From NCBI GenBank assembly GCA_947471745.1, contig CANJKZ010000114.1, positions 124,001 through 188,000 of the forward strand: DNA of 64,000 bases. The letters run 5' to 3'. The translations under genes were made by a program, and so were the position numbers. The notes under the pieces are model-generated. The model was not told the DNA's origin, did not search any database, and saw only the letters and a list, made by a program, of their open reading frames with translations. Positions 1 to 11,403 of this stretch are shown here, one piece after another (position 1 is the first letter of the stretch; each line of letters starts with the position of its first letter). The DNA is from Closterium sp. Naga37s-1. Taxonomy: Eukaryota > Streptophyta > Zygnematophyceae > Desmidiales > Closteriaceae.

Positions 1-3000
1 GTCGTCTCGAGTGAACACCACACAGGTGGGATGTGCCGGCACTGCATCGGCATCAACAGCAGTAGCAGCAGCAGCGGCAGCACCATCAGCCACGGCAGCT
101 ACAGTGCTGTCAGCAGCAACAGCAGCCCCATCATGAGAAGCAGGAGGGTTACTCGAGCAGACAGCAGGGGCGATGATGTTACCATCCAAGCCAGAACCAG
201 TAGCACCCGCAGCACCAGAAACACCAGCACCGGCAGCATCAGCAGCATCAGAAGAACCACCAGCACCATCAGGACCAGCACCAGCACCATCACCACCGGC
301 CTCGAGTGCACGGCTGCATGCCTGCAGCACAGCAATCATGCCATCCGCCACACTCGACACCGAGGAACCTTCCACCAACTTGCTGAGCACACTAGGTTTC
401 ACGTCCAGTTGCTGCAAGTCCAACTCCAGCCCCTTCTTTAAAGCCTGCAGCTGACTTATCTCCCCTTCCAAATACACCTCCCCCTCTTCCTTCCCTTCCT
501 TCCCTTCCTTCCCTCTCCACTGAAGCGCCTTCGCCTCCCCCTTCCAACGCGCTTCTTTCTTCACCTGCCCGTGCACGTCGGGGAGGTTATACTCGAACCC
601 GACTGCCCGGAAAACCTCGATGACGGTGCTCGACATGCTTCCAGGCAGCTCGAAAGATTTCCGGCTGCTCTTTTCACAGAGGCTCATGAGCTCTCTCTTC
701 AGCTGATTGGCCGCTTTGGTGTTCTCATCCAGTTCGCTGCCGTCAATCGAGAACATAACTTTCTTCTGCCCGGCCTCTGCAGCTGGAGGCGCCTCAGAAT
801 CAACAGCCACAGGTGGCTCCACAGCCTCAGGTGAAACCTCAGGTGCCGCTTTCTCGTGCTGCATCTTTCCAGTGCCATAGCCGCCCTTTAGTTTCACTGA
901 TCCCCCTTCTCCTCCCTCCCCTCCTTCACTCCCCCCTCCCAACGCCAACACCAGCGCCAGCAATCCCTCCTGTGCTTTCCGCACTCCCTCACTCACTCCC
1001 TCACTCACTCCCACTGCCACCCCCCCTCCCTCCAATGCCTCCTCCATCCCCCTCACCTCCCTCCTCCCCTCCTCATTCATCCTCTCTACAAGCGCCTTCG
1101 GCAACCTCTTTACTGCCTGCTTCCACACAGCTTTCATCCCCCCCTCTATAATCACACTCAAGTCATGGAACTTAACTAAAAGCATCAGTGGCGAGGCGGA
1201 CAGCGAAGTTGCGAGGAAGATTCCGGGCGCCAACTCATCGCTGACTGAGCCGCCCACCGCATGCAGCCAGAGCTGGGCGGCAGGCTCGTCTGCTAGTGCC
1301 ACGTCAGTAACACGTGTAACCAGATTGAACACACGGGAAATGGCCGGCTCAACAGGAGCAAAGCCCTGCATCTTCCCCCGAAGCTTCCTCGCCGCCTCCA
1401 CCAGCTCACCCAGCTTCTTGGAAACTTCCGCAGCCAGCATCCCCACCTCACTCTCCCCTCCAGCTTTCAAACACAACTCCTCATTCTCACCCTCTTCTCC
1501 CTCCTCCCCATCCTCCCACTCCTCCTCGTCCTCCTCCCCTTCCTCCACCTCCTCACCCACCACCTCCTCCTCCTCGGCCCTCGCCTCGGGAGTATCCCAG
1601 TAAGAATCCGGCAGGGCTCGGGCCCAGGAAGGGGGGCGCAGCCAATACGGCCTCTGCTGCTCCCCGCTCGCTTCATTCCCGGCCCTCCTCCCCGCTTTAT
1701 CACCAACAGCAGAAGGATCAGAAGCAGCAGAACCAGCAGGAGCGGTGGAAGCATTGGAGGCAGTGGTGATGGCAGCAGTGGTGGTGGTAAGAGCAGTAGC
1801 AGCAACTGCATCTCGGCCTTCCACCTCCGGCAGCAGCAGAAGCTTCCTTCCGCTGATGTTCCCCACATGCCGAACCAACCGATCCTCCAGCAGACGTTTG
1901 GCAGCAGCCATGGCCAGCATCGCCAGAGGCTCGGCAACAGGCTCGGCAGCTCCCGAACCTGCTGCGGTTACAGACACGGACGAAGTGACTTGAACCGTGG
2001 ATGACACCTGTCCCGATGCTGATGTCACCTGGATGGCTGACGTGGAAGAGGATGACGTGGCAGTCAGGAGAGATGGGAGTGCTGGCGCTGACGCTGATGA
2101 CGCCCCTGCTGCGGGGGATGATGCTGATGTGGCAGAAAGGGATTGGGACGGAGGGAGAGGCATGGAGGCGAGCCATTGGTTCAGCAGCTGCATGCGGGAG
2201 AGCATCACAGGGGGGATTCTTCCAGGCGGATTCTCAGGTGATTTCTCAGGAGCTTTTCCAGGAGAACTCTTGGGGGAGCCTCCGCGCGCTGCTGCTGGCG
2301 CAAGCGCCAGCGCAGGCGGAACCAGATGCTCGGGGAGAGAAGGCAGCAACGACCACACGTTTCCTCCCCCTCCTCCCCCCCCACCTGAGTATCCCCCTCC
2401 TCCTCCCCCATACCCTCCGCCCCCATTCCCCCGATACCCGCTCTCCCCACCGCTCCCACCACCCCCTCCCCCAAACGCTCCCCCGGACCCAGAGCTTCCC
2501 CCCGAATATGCTCCTCCGCCTCCGCTTCCCCCTCCCCCTCCCCCGCCTCCCTGGTTCCCGCCGCCGCTCCCGCTCGACCCGCCGCCAGCCGCCGCGGCCG
2601 CCGCCGCCGCAGCAGCTCGCGCCTTCGCCTCTTCCTCCTCTTCCCTCGTCATAGGCCCCTCCCTCACGACCTTACACACCACCCACACGGGAAACCCGCT
2701 CCTCTTGTCTTCATACATCTCCAAATCCGATTTTAGAGTGTATTCATACATCTTCCACTTCTCCTTCTCCCCCGCTGGCCCCTCCCGCGTCCCGGGCAGC
2801 TTGAAACGAAACATTCGGCGCTCGGGACGGAAAAGAAGAGCCCCTCCCATCCCCGCTCCCGCCACTCCGCCCACTCCGCCCGCGCACACTCCCCCCGCAC
2901 CCACAGAAGCGCCAAGGCTCGGCGCAAGATCCGCGAATGGCGTGGGCTGGCAGGATTCTTTCCAGCAGGGCGGCTTCGGGTCGGACGGCGCCATATCCGC

Positions 3001-4437
3001 TTCTCTCCGCCTGCGCCGCTCGTTCGGCCGCCATTCCGGTCTAACGAAAAAGAACCCGGTCAAGCCCTTGCCGTCCGGGGAAACGTCTAATCCGGGAAGG
3101 TGCCACGGCCTGGGGAACTTAAGGAGCTCAATTTCGGGGATTAGTCCGTCGCAGTCCGCGACGCGTCTTAATCTCTGGACTAAGAGACGGTCTAGACCCA
3201 CGTCCTCTACCTCGCCGCGAACCTTCCGCGAAAGGTACTGGAAGACCTCCGCGTCGACGGGCGCAAAGCGGATTCCGCGCGGAATCGGCGCACAGCTGAG
3301 CGCCACGTGGATCTGACTCACTGCTTGCGAGAACGCCTCCTGCTTCGCGGCGCGGACGAGCGTCTCGATCCCCGCGCGTTCCGCGGAGAGCTGCGCGCGC
3401 TCGGCGGAGAGCTGCCCCTTATCCCCCGCGAGCTGGCGCGCGCGGGTTTCGAGCCCGCGCACGGTGCTCTCCAGCGCGCGCACGCGGTCCTCGAGCGCAG
3501 ACTTGTCCGCGGAGAGCTGGCGCATGGCCGCCTGGTTCCGCGCGACCTCCTCTCTCAGCACGTCGCGCTCCATCACGACTTTGCGCATTTCAGCCTCTGT
3601 GCGCGACATGTTGAGTAGAAGCGCCTGCTCTACGCTCAGGCGGCTTCCGCCAATAAGGTGGTTTCCGCCGCCGCCGCCGAGGTGGGGGGAGTTTTGAGGC
3701 GCCTCGAACATTCCGCCGGGAACCAGCGACGTGCAGTTCTGGCCGCCGCCGCCGTTGAAGCCCCCGCCGCCGTTTATGTTCGTGTTATTGTAGTTCCCGC
3801 TACTGCCGTTGAAATTGCTGCCGGTGAACGTGCTGGACACGTGGTTGACTACGGTCGAAACCGTGGTTGGCGGCGAGCCTCCCTGCCACGTGGGCGCTGG
3901 TGATAGGTCTTGGTGGTTGTCGTTATGCTGTTGCTGCTGACTCAGCACCTGTTGTTGCTGATTCAGCACCGATTGCTGCTGATGCTGATGCGGCTGCTGC
4001 TGCTTCTGAAGCTGCTGCTGCAGCATCTGAAGCTGATGCTGCTGCAGAAAATATTGGCGGGAAACTTGCTCGTCCCCGCAAGCCATAATATTTCCGCCGC
4101 CAACAAACTGAAGTCCGTTTTCCGCGCAATACCCTCCGCCTCCGCCGCCGCCGCCAACGCTGCTTCCATCAGGAGTGGTAATAGATCCGTCCGGGATGAA
4201 ATCCAGACCGTCCGATGAGAGATCCGCGTCGCCTGTCAGGCAACCCGCCATTCCCGGCATCCCTGTCCCCATCATTGCCCCTCTTAAAGCCGCCTCGTCC
4301 GCGTCAAGAAACGCGATCGCGCGATGGATATCGTCCGCTGGCGCGGCTACTCCGCGCAGTTCGGGAAGCGTGTCTATAAATCTCATATCAATGTCCTCCA
4401 TGTCGGGTACTGGAATCTCCGCATAATCGAATTTCAT
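1..4437 (-). CDS. Divergent NAC-domain-like protein with polyGln and coiled coil (C-terminus beyond window)
   Basis: Reading the minus strand from the ATG at 4437 gives 1,479 codons without a stop, running off the left edge. Residues about 120-180 are Gln/His-rich and about 275-370 form a charged coiled coil. Residues about 382-590 carry the five NAC subdomains in order: IPRGIRFAPVDAEVFQYL (canonical LPPGFRFHPTDEEL), LIPEIELLKFPRPWHLP, a GFFFVRPEW segment followed by CWKES (canonical GYWKATG), KWKMYEYTL (canonical WVMHEYRL) and VWVVCKVV (canonical WVLCRVF). About 70 Gly/Ala-rich residues split the third and fourth blocks. Polyalanine, polyglycine and acidic Glu-rich stretches (near 1440-1570) follow. 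NAC proteins are plant transcription factors, normally with the domain at the N-terminus; here it is internal and the WKATG block is altered. A nuclear DNA-binding role is inferred. No intron is needed inside the window. Confidence 0.72.
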   Translation of the reverse strand, partial: MKFDYAEIPVPDMEDIDMRFIDTLPELRGVAAPADDIHRAIAFLDADEAALRGAMMGTGMPGMAGCLTGDADLSSDGLDFIPDGSITTPDGSSVGGGGGGGGYCAENGLQFVGGGNIMACGDEQVSRQYFLQQHQLQMLQQQLQKQQQPHQHQQQSVLNQQQQVLSQQQQHNDNHQDLSPAPTWQGGSPPTTVSTVVNHVSSTFTGSNFNGSSGNYNNTNINGGGGFNGGGGQNCTSLVPGGMFEAPQNSPHLGGGGGNHLIGGSRLSVEQALLLNMSRTEAEMRKVVMERDVLREEVARNQAAMRQLSADKSALEDRVRALESTVRGLETRARQLAGDKGQLSAERAQLSAERAGIETLVRAAKQEAFSQAVSQIHVALSCAPIPRGIRFAPVDAEVFQYLSRKVRGEVEDVGLDRLLVQRLRRVADCDGLIPEIELLKFPRPWHLPGLDVSPDGKGLTGFFFVRPEWRPNERRRRREADMAPSDPKPPCWKESCQPTPFADLAPSLGASVGAGGVCAGGVGGVAGAGMGGALLFRPERRMFRFKLPGTREGPAGEKEKWKMYEYTLKSDLEMYEDKRSGFPVWVVCKVVREGPMTREEEEEAKARAAAAAAAAAAGGGSSGSGGGNQGGGGGGGGSGGGGAYSGGSSGSGGAFGGGGGGSGGESGYRGNGGGGYGGGGGGYSGGGGGGGGNVWSLLPSLPEHLVPPALALAPAAARGGSPKSSPGKAPEKSPENPPGRIPPVMLSRMQLLNQWLASMPLPPSQSLSATSASSPAAGASSASAPALPSLLTATSSSSTSAIQVTSASGQVSSTVQVTSSVSVTAAGSGAAEPVAEPLAMLAMAAAKRLLEDRLVRHVGNISGRKLLLLPEVEGRDAVAATALTTTTAAITTASNASTAPAGSAASDPSAVGDKAGRRAGNEASGEQQRPYWLRPPSWARALPDSYWDTPEARAEEEEVVGEEVEEGEEDEEEWEDGEEGEEGENEELCLKAGGESEVGMLAAEVSKKLGELVEAARKLRGKMQGFAPVEPAISRVFNLVTRVTDVALADEPAAQLWLHAVGGSVSDELAPGIFLATSLSASPLMLLVKFHDLSVIIEGGMKAVWKQAVKRLPKALVERMNEEGRREVRGMEEALEGGGVAVGVSEGVSEGVRKAQEGLLALVLALGGGSEGGEGGEGGSVKLKGGYGTGKMQHEKAAPEVSPEAVEPPVAVDSEAPPAAEAGQKKVMFSIDGSELDENTKAANQLKRELMSLCEKSSRKSFELPGSMSSTVIEVFRAVGFEYNLPDVHGQVKKEARWKGEAKALQWRGKEGKEGKEEGEVYLEGEISQLQALKKGLELDLQQLDVKPSVLSKLVEGSSVSSVADGMIAVLQACSRALEAGGDGAGAGPDGAGGSSDAADAAGAGVSGAAGATGSGLDGNIIAPAVCSSNPPASHDGAAVAADSTVAAVADGAAAAAATAVDADAVPAHPTCVVFTRDD

Positions 4438-6609
4438 AGGAGCAGCCATGGCTCTGGAAAGACCTGCCGATGCTTCTATTATTTCTTATCTGAGTCACTT
4501 AGGTTCCTAACACCGAACCTTCCAGAATATCCGTTTCAGGCGTGCATTGCAAAACTGCTGGGTTGCAACCAGCTTGGAGGAAAAGCGGTGGTTTACGCAG
4601 CGGTTACCCAGTGGTTAGCAAGCAACAAGCTTCGGGAATAAGCGATTGTGATGCGAACTGGGTGGTCGAAGGGCCTGAGCTGAAGGGCCACGACGGGCCA
4701 AGGGTACAGTAGTCTGCTTATGCTGCACCGTAGACGCGGGTGAAGTTTCCGAGAGACTATAGCGGCCACACGACACGTGCTTTACGTATCTCGAGATTCG
4801 ACAGCACAGCATGGCTGCGTGATGCGAGGGAAGCGCAGCACAGCAAGGAACGAAACGGACGCTTGAAAGAGAAGCTCTCGAAGCACAGTACAGTAGCTAG
4901 CTCTCAAACAGAGATGCTCGCTTGGAACAGAAGCTCGGAAGAGAAGCTTGCAAGATAGGCTGGGGAGGAACCAAGGGAATGCCAGCCTACCAACCGAGGC
5001 TCTGCTGGGAGGGAACTAGAGAATGCCAGCCCAGCAACCGAGGCTGGGGAGGAACCAACCAAGGGAATGCCAGCCTAGCCTACCGACCGACCAATCCGAG
5101 CTTCTGCAGAGTCGTCGCGTGACTCGTCGTGAGTCGCGTCGCTTGGCTCCTGACTGGTCAGGTCACGCGTGCTCCACGAGCACGCAGCTCGCACAAGCTA
5201 GTTCAGGGCCCAGTTCGGCAGGCATTATGGCCATTATGACCATTATGGGCATTTTTAACGGGCCCCCAAAAAATGCCCCCTCGAAGCAGCTGCGATATCA
5301 GACTGTAGCTGCAGTGCAACTTCGGAAAAAATGGCCCGAGTGTTCGGTTGGCATTTTATGGGTCTATATTAATGGCATCAATCGAGGATTTAGCTTCGCA
5401 GAAGCTAGGAGGCAGTTGCCTTGAAGGCTCGCGTGATCATGCGTTTGGCTGGCATATTGGACCAGTCTCCCCCGTGTGGTACGGGACCTCGAGGCCGCAT
5501 GGTGCGACGGATCAGAAAATGGACAGTTTGCCTGAGAAATAGGGTTCGAGGAAGATTCCTCTGCTTAAAAATGCCAGCGTTTAAAGGGGTGTTCGGCTGG
5601 CATTCCATTATTGTCTGATTCAGCGATGATCCGCTTATATCGAGCCTGTATAACCTTTCACGCGCTTATCAAGAAAGGTTCCAGGGTGGTCGGTTTACTG
5701 TAGCCTATCCCCCGAGGCCCATTTTTTAATGCCTGCCGAACCGGGCCCAGGTTTGGTCAGCCACAGAAAAGCCCAGCCCACAGATTTGTATTCGAGACTC
5801 TCGAGAATAGCCACAATCGAAAATACTCCCGAGGTCATTTCACTTTTCTGAGAATCTCCCGATTTCGGTGAGAATCGGCCTAAGATGAGACCCATGGGAT
5901 TAGTTTGTTCGGGTTACTGCCCGTTGAAAGCACCATCACCATCGCACCCACCTTGTGCTCGGCTTTTCGCAGAAGCTTGCTGTTCTCCAGTAGCGTTACG
6001 CGATAGTGCAAGTCTCTATTAGAAACAAAGCTGCAATCTGCCTTGAAGCGAAGTTAAATATTCTACCTGAGGAAGAATATGTTTATTACTTGGAGGTGGG
6101 TGGGATAGCCAGGTTTCCTGTGAGGCGCAAGGGCTAATAAGAGGGGTGGTGCGGAGTGGCAGGGCGGGATACCCTTTCCTTTCCGAGAGACCCAAAGCAT
6201 TCTTATCAATCTAACACCCCGACCGACCACTTGCTCCTTGTTGCTTCATGTTTATAACATACGTACGTGTTATTACTGTACATCCAACTTTTGTTACGCA
6301 ATCAAGCGACGTTTATTGATAGAATGTGTTATGATCCTTAATCAATACATAGGCATTCAGCCAACACTTCTGAACAAAACGTACACAGAACTACCGTACA
6401 AAGCCTGTTTTCAGGACATGTGATTGGGACGCAGACAGAGTCGTATGGAGAGTACGGAAGCTTGGGATGTGCAACCTATTCACGTCAAAGTGTACTCACA
6501 GGTACTGGCACGTTTAGTGAATGCAACTGAATGAAAAAACATGTGAGGAACGGTGTAACTAGGCTGTGCTGTAGTAAGGCATGACGAAGTTGCACTACCA
6601 TACTGGCCT
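4438..6609. other. Intergenic region upstream of the NAC-like gene
   Basis: No convincing gene is seen; the open frames are short and recall no family. The stretch holds the presumed promoter of the NAC-like gene and the 3' flank of the first sugar-nucleotide transporter. A three-unit imperfect repeat lies at 4958-5092, and an AT-rich patch with repeated CATTATG words lies near 5224-5255. Confidence 0.6.
4958..5092. repeat. Imperfect tandem repeat, about 45 bp x 3
   Basis: Three consecutive units share the words GGCTGGGGAGGAACCA, GGGAATGCCAGCC and CAACCGA. The units vary in length (about 42-50 bp), so the array is old or built by uneven duplication. It lies about 0.5 kb upstream of the NAC-like start codon. 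Confidence 0.7.
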
Positions 6610-8434
6610 TCAACCTTGCTTCCCAGATTCCAAATCCTCTTCTCCAGCCCTACCTGTCGCAAGCAGACCTGCTCGTTCGTCCTCCCCTCCACTCACATTT
6701 CCATCCGATGCTCTTGGAGAAGGTTGGCCTGCCTTGACCATCCCAGTCTCCTTGCCTTCCTTTTCCTTCTTGCCCTTCTCCACCGCCCAGCTATAAAGCA
6801 CCATTCCCACTACAGCCATGAGCATGCCCATCACATTCTTCATGGTGATCGGGGAGCTGAAAAGGATGAAGCCCAAAACGAGGACAAGGACTGTCTTCAT
6901 GTGGCCCAGGACTTGGAACGACGTTGCCGAGAACTTTCCAATGCAAAGATACTGGCTAAGATTGCAGACTACGGCGAGCAAGCAGGAGAGGATGATGAAA
7001 GCCTGCAGGGGTTCAGGGGAGGAAATATGTGCATAGAATGTTGACTCGATGGAGGAGACAAATGTGCAAGATCACTTTCAGATATGTTGATTCAGGAGGG
7101 AGAAAAAAACGCACGGTGGACCGTGAAAGATGGATGAGATTAAGTAGGATGACAGTGCTGATTACAATGGGAGAGGAAGTTATGGATTTGATGGGGAAGG
7201 AGGAGAAGTTGAACTCACCGTGCAACCAGCAGTAAGGGTGTATTCTATAATGTTCAGATTTGTAACAAAGTAGTCAACAAAGGGGCCAAGCACCACAAGG
7301 GATGCTGCTTGGATGGGTGCAGTTTGGCTGAGCAGGTCAAAGGACCCAATGTTGTACTTGGTTTGAAGGGACCCGATGAACTGAGAAAGGATCAACCAAA
7401 AGGAAGACAAAGAAGAACAAAGAAGACACGTAAGGCGTGATTGTAGACAACATGAGCACATAAGTTGCAATCATAACAACACAAGCATTGCGAGTGATAC
7501 ACACAGACGCAGTTTTTGTTGGTTTCAGATACTGAAAGCAGACAAACGGGTGAAAGGGAATAAATGGTGCTAACTCACAATTTGCTGCAAGGCAGTGCTG
7601 ATGACGGCAACAAGAGCAGCAAGAAAACCCGTAAGGTTCATGCTGACGTCAGTGACGGTACAGACTCCCACTCCCACCATCACAACGGCAACAGAGAATT
7701 TTACTTCTCGAGAATACGCCTTGGAGTGGAGCAACGCTTCAAAGAGACACACAGTGGGTATGATACTCAGCTTCGCAATCTGTAAAAGTGGTGAATGACA
7801 CAAAAGACGTGGTTAAGAGGGACGATGGCAACATCTCAAAATAGAGTGTTGAAGCAGTTGCAAGAGCTTAATCCGAGTTAACGACGGCCGTGTGTTGACC
7901 TAACCGAAACACGGCATTTCATCTGCAAATTCTGTCGCACCTGGTAGAAGCCAACGGTGTTGAGCATGAGGCTGAGATTCATCGAGACAATGGAGAGATT
8001 CGCGACAATGGAGAACCAGGCGAGCTCCATGAACGGCACGGTGGCTTTGTTTGAGATATAACCCACTGCAGCTGATGCCATGCCGACCAACGCCGTGACC
8101 ACGAAATGGAATCCCGTCAATGTGCATGCTGCATGGTAGTTGAAACACGAAGACGTTAGGACTACATAACTGATTGCCAGTGACATTGACACAGCGACAG
8201 ACGGATTTGGCTTCAAGAATTCCGTAGTTTTATCTTCAACGGACGCGATCAGTATAAAGTAGGAAAAGGCCGATGCTCTCAGGTGATTACCTACACTAAT
8301 AAATGGATTTACTTACCGAATTTAAAGCCATAACCCGACATGACTTGTTTGTTGACCATGATGATGCCGACTGAGCTGACCACATTCATAGTCCATGCTC
8401 CTACGGCCGAAACGGCTGCTGGATTGTTAACCAT
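6610..8434 (-). CDS. URGT-like: Nucleotide-sugar transporter, URGT-type, copy 1
   Basis: Five exons (8317-8434, 7941-8128, 7579-7779, 7219-7380, 6610-7002), all with GT-AG borders, give 353 residues, the usual length of the drug/metabolite transporter superfamily in plants. Family blocks are visible in order: [68 protein letters not shown], a block ending in [31 protein letters not shown], and [24 protein letters not shown]. These match UDP-rhamnose/UDP-galactose transporters, multi-pass Golgi membrane antiporters that feed wall-polysaccharide synthesis. The C-terminus is lysine- and serine-rich. Splice phases equal those of the paralogue just upstream. No boundary repeats occur in its introns. 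The precise substrate cannot be read from sequence. Confidence 0.9.
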
Positions 8435-9226
8435 ATTGGAAAACTACCTCTGTACAAAGGAATTTGACGAAATTTACGCTGCACGGCGAGGTGCTGCTTG
8501 ATCAATGGGCTGAAACCTAACGCGACGTCGAAAAAAGCACTAACAGCCGGCAGCAACGAATCAAACTCCACTCAGTTACCGCCTAAACCTAATAGCCAGA
8601 TCTGCACTAATCAGCCTAATCTTGCTTGTCGACGACAAGACCAGTGCTGTTACTCGGCGTCGCTATTGCTTTCAAGGAAATGCTTCAACTCAAGGTCCTA
8701 GATACCGAGGTCTTGGATATCCAGGCCTAGAGCTGATGAACAACGCTTTCACCCTCGAGTTTCCCTGGATCACAGAATTGCGAAGCTCCCAAATTCGTCA
8801 CACAAACGTTCTTTTCACCGACGCAGGGAGAGTGGCGTGGCGTCAGTTCGTCAGAAAGCCGTCAATCGGCTCGGTTCTGTTCGGTCAATCGCTACGACCC
8901 GTCCAGTTTCAAGGTCCTCGCTTTTGGCGGTTGGCGTGGCGAACCATTGGGGAGCGAACTGCATTTGCTGATATCAACGGCTCGTGGGGACCTCTCGAGA
9001 CCTGTTGGAGAACGTCTGGCCAGGTTCGGCGACACACGGATGAGGGACAAATGGACGTTGGAGACTCGATACTGTATTAGCTCGACTGCAAACCAAAGTA
9101 GCCATCTTTCAACAAATCATAATGAATCTCTATACTAGATAATCATGCATAATTTAATGTGGAGATGGCACACATCCCTGTAAGCTACGTGCTAGCTGAA
9201 AAGCGAAGGCATATACGGAGTCATCT
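8435..9226. other. Intergenic region between the two transporter genes
   Basis: About 0.8 kb between the start of copy 1 and the stop of copy 2. It should contain the promoter of copy 1. Its open frames are short and unlike known proteins, and no repeat or RNA gene is visible. Confidence 0.6.
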
Positions 9227-11403
9227 TTAGCCCTGCCTTCCAGCTTCAACATCATTGTTGCTAGATAGCAGGGCCGAATTTTCGCCATTCTCCATCCCCT
9301 CATCAGGCATTTTGGTTGGAAGAGAAGCAGACACCATAGGAGATCTCTGGAGCTTGTCCCTTGCTTCCTTCTCCTTCTTGCCCTTCTCGACAGCCCAGCT
9401 GTATATAACCATTCCCAACACAGCCATCAGCATACCCATCACGTTCTTCATTGTGATCGGAGAGCTGAACACTAGAAAGCCCATGGCGAGAACCAGGACA
9501 GTCTTCATGTGACCCAAGACCTGGAAGGACGTCGCTGAAAACTTTCCAATGCAGAGATATTGGCTGAGGTTGCAGAAGACTGCAAAGAAGCATGAGAGGC
9601 CGATGAAGATCTGCACAGAGAGAAAATGTTGAAAATGTCAAGCGAAGAAAAAAGCACCATAGCAGAATTCTCCCGATACCACTGTATGGCCACACTGGAT
9701 CGCGAGCATATTTCAGATCAGGTACAGCACCAGCAACGAATTTGTCCATAACTCACCGCAGAGCCCCATGTGAGTTGGTATTTCAGAATGGACTGCGAGG
9801 TAAGGAAGAAGTCAAGCACGGGGCCGAGCAGCAGGAGCAGCGCCGCCTGAATGGGAGCCGTCTGGCTGAGCAGGTCGAAGGAGCCGATGCTGTACTTGGT
9901 CTGCAGGGACCCGATAAACTGCAGAACGCGGGAGGGGGATAAAAGGAGACAGTTTATATCGGAGCCTAAAGGAGCAGCCTTACCTAAAGTGAGTCTGCAG
10001 GGATCCAATGAACTGCAAACGGGAAAGAAAGAGATAGAAGGTGCGGGAGTTCCGTTGAGGCTTGTAGAGCGAGATAAAGAGAGGGACGGAAGGGAAGACT
10101 GATGGAGACAACGGACGGAAGAGAGAGCAGGAACAGACGGGAGACGCAGGAGCTTCGTGAGTTCAAGGTTTTGAGGTCGCGGACAAATGGCGGGCATCAG
10201 CCGCTTGAGGGAGCGTCGTGCTGACGACGGCGTCAGCAGGGGCAAGGGAAGCGAATGAAGTGGAGCGGCAAAGAAGCCGAGAGGAATGAAGCGGTGAATG
10301 AGCTAAGAGAATTGGAACGGCGAGGGAACTGGAAGAAGGGGGGGAATGGAGCGCACACGAGAACGAAGAATCACAATCTGCTGGAGCGACGTGCTGACGG
10401 CGGCGACAGCAGCGGCGAGGAAACCGAGAGAAAGGGGCAAAAGGAATACACATGAGGCGAAGACACTCACGATTTGCTGGAGCGACGTGCTGACGACGGC
10501 GACAGCAGCAGCGATGAAGCCGAAGGCGTTCATGTTGATGTCAGTGACGGTGCACACACCCACGCCCACCATGACCACGGCCACGGAGAACTTGACCTCG
10601 CGGGAGTAAGACTTGGCATGGAGGAGCGCCTCGAAGAAGCAGACGACTGGAATAATGCTCAGCTTGGCAATCTGTGAGGAATGGGAGGAGGACGGGAAGA
10701 AATAGGTAGAAAGGCCAGCAGAGGGTGACGTAGGATTCACGCAGAATACCGAAGCCATAAACAGGACTTTCACACACCGACAAGAGACTGTTAGCTTCCG
10801 TCCTCTACTGGGGAATGCGTGCGGTCATGCGAAAGGTTATAGACAAGGCCATGTCGCGATGCTGACAAACCTGGTAGAATCCGACGGTGTTGAGCATGAG
10901 GCTGATATTCATGGAGACAATGGAGAGATTCGCAACAATGGAGAACCAGATCAGCTCCCACAGCGGGACCGTGTTCTTGCTGTTCAGGTATCCCAGCGCA
11001 GCTGAAGCCATGCCGACCAGAGCCGTCACGCCGAAATGTAGACCCGTCAGTGTCGAAGCTGCACAGACCAAACGAACATAAAATCACACACAAAAAATAT
11101 CAGTAATACTTCTGACAATCCTCTGTGAAGAAAACTGATAGTCGTCAGCTCAGTAGACACGTGTACTGCTTATCGATTGTTCTTGCACGTTGTAGCCCAT
11201 AGCATCACCACACAGAACGATTCTACTGACTACGCTGGTCTATGAGCATTTAGTTCGTCCCTGACAAGTGGTTCTTGAGACATACCAAATCTGAAGCCAT
11301 ATCCTGACATGACTTGTTTATTGATCATGATAATCCCGACGGAGCTGACCACGTTCATGGTCCATGCTCCCACGGCCGAGATCGACGACGGATTATTCAC
11401 CAT
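9227..11403 (-). CDS. URGT-like: Nucleotide-sugar transporter, URGT-type, copy 2
   Basis: Five exons (11286-11403, 10871-11058, 10471-10671, 9757-9918, 9227-9610) encode 350 residues. Exons 1-4 have exactly the lengths found in copy 1 (118, 188, 201, 162 nt), so the pair arose by tandem duplication with intron positions kept. Family blocks include [80 protein letters not shown] and [19 protein letters not shown] Golgi UDP-sugar antiporter role is inferred from the URGT family. The final exon diverges from copy 1 only in its hydrophilic tail, which ends with a TAA stop. Unlike copy 1, intron 3 contains extra copies of the flanking exon ends. Confidence 0.9.
9990..10440 (-). repeat. Exon-boundary copies in intron 3 of URGT copy 2
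   Basis: Between exon 3 (last base 10471) and exon 4 (first base 9918) lie partial exon copies. Around 10375-10440 the end of exon 3 recurs (AAAVAAVSTSLQQI), followed by GTGATT in place of the donor GTGAGT. Around 10180-10250 a more decayed copy is visible. At 9990-10012 the beginning of exon 4 (FIGSLQT) recurs behind its own TTTGCAG acceptor. Each copy lies on the intron side of the intact exon. Confidence 0.8.

Noticed and set aside
1997..3316. Proline-rich 439-codon frame on the plus strand
   Set aside because: It is the antisense of the Gly/Ala-rich and NAC-like part of the minus-strand gene, which has recognisable domain blocks; the plus frame has none.
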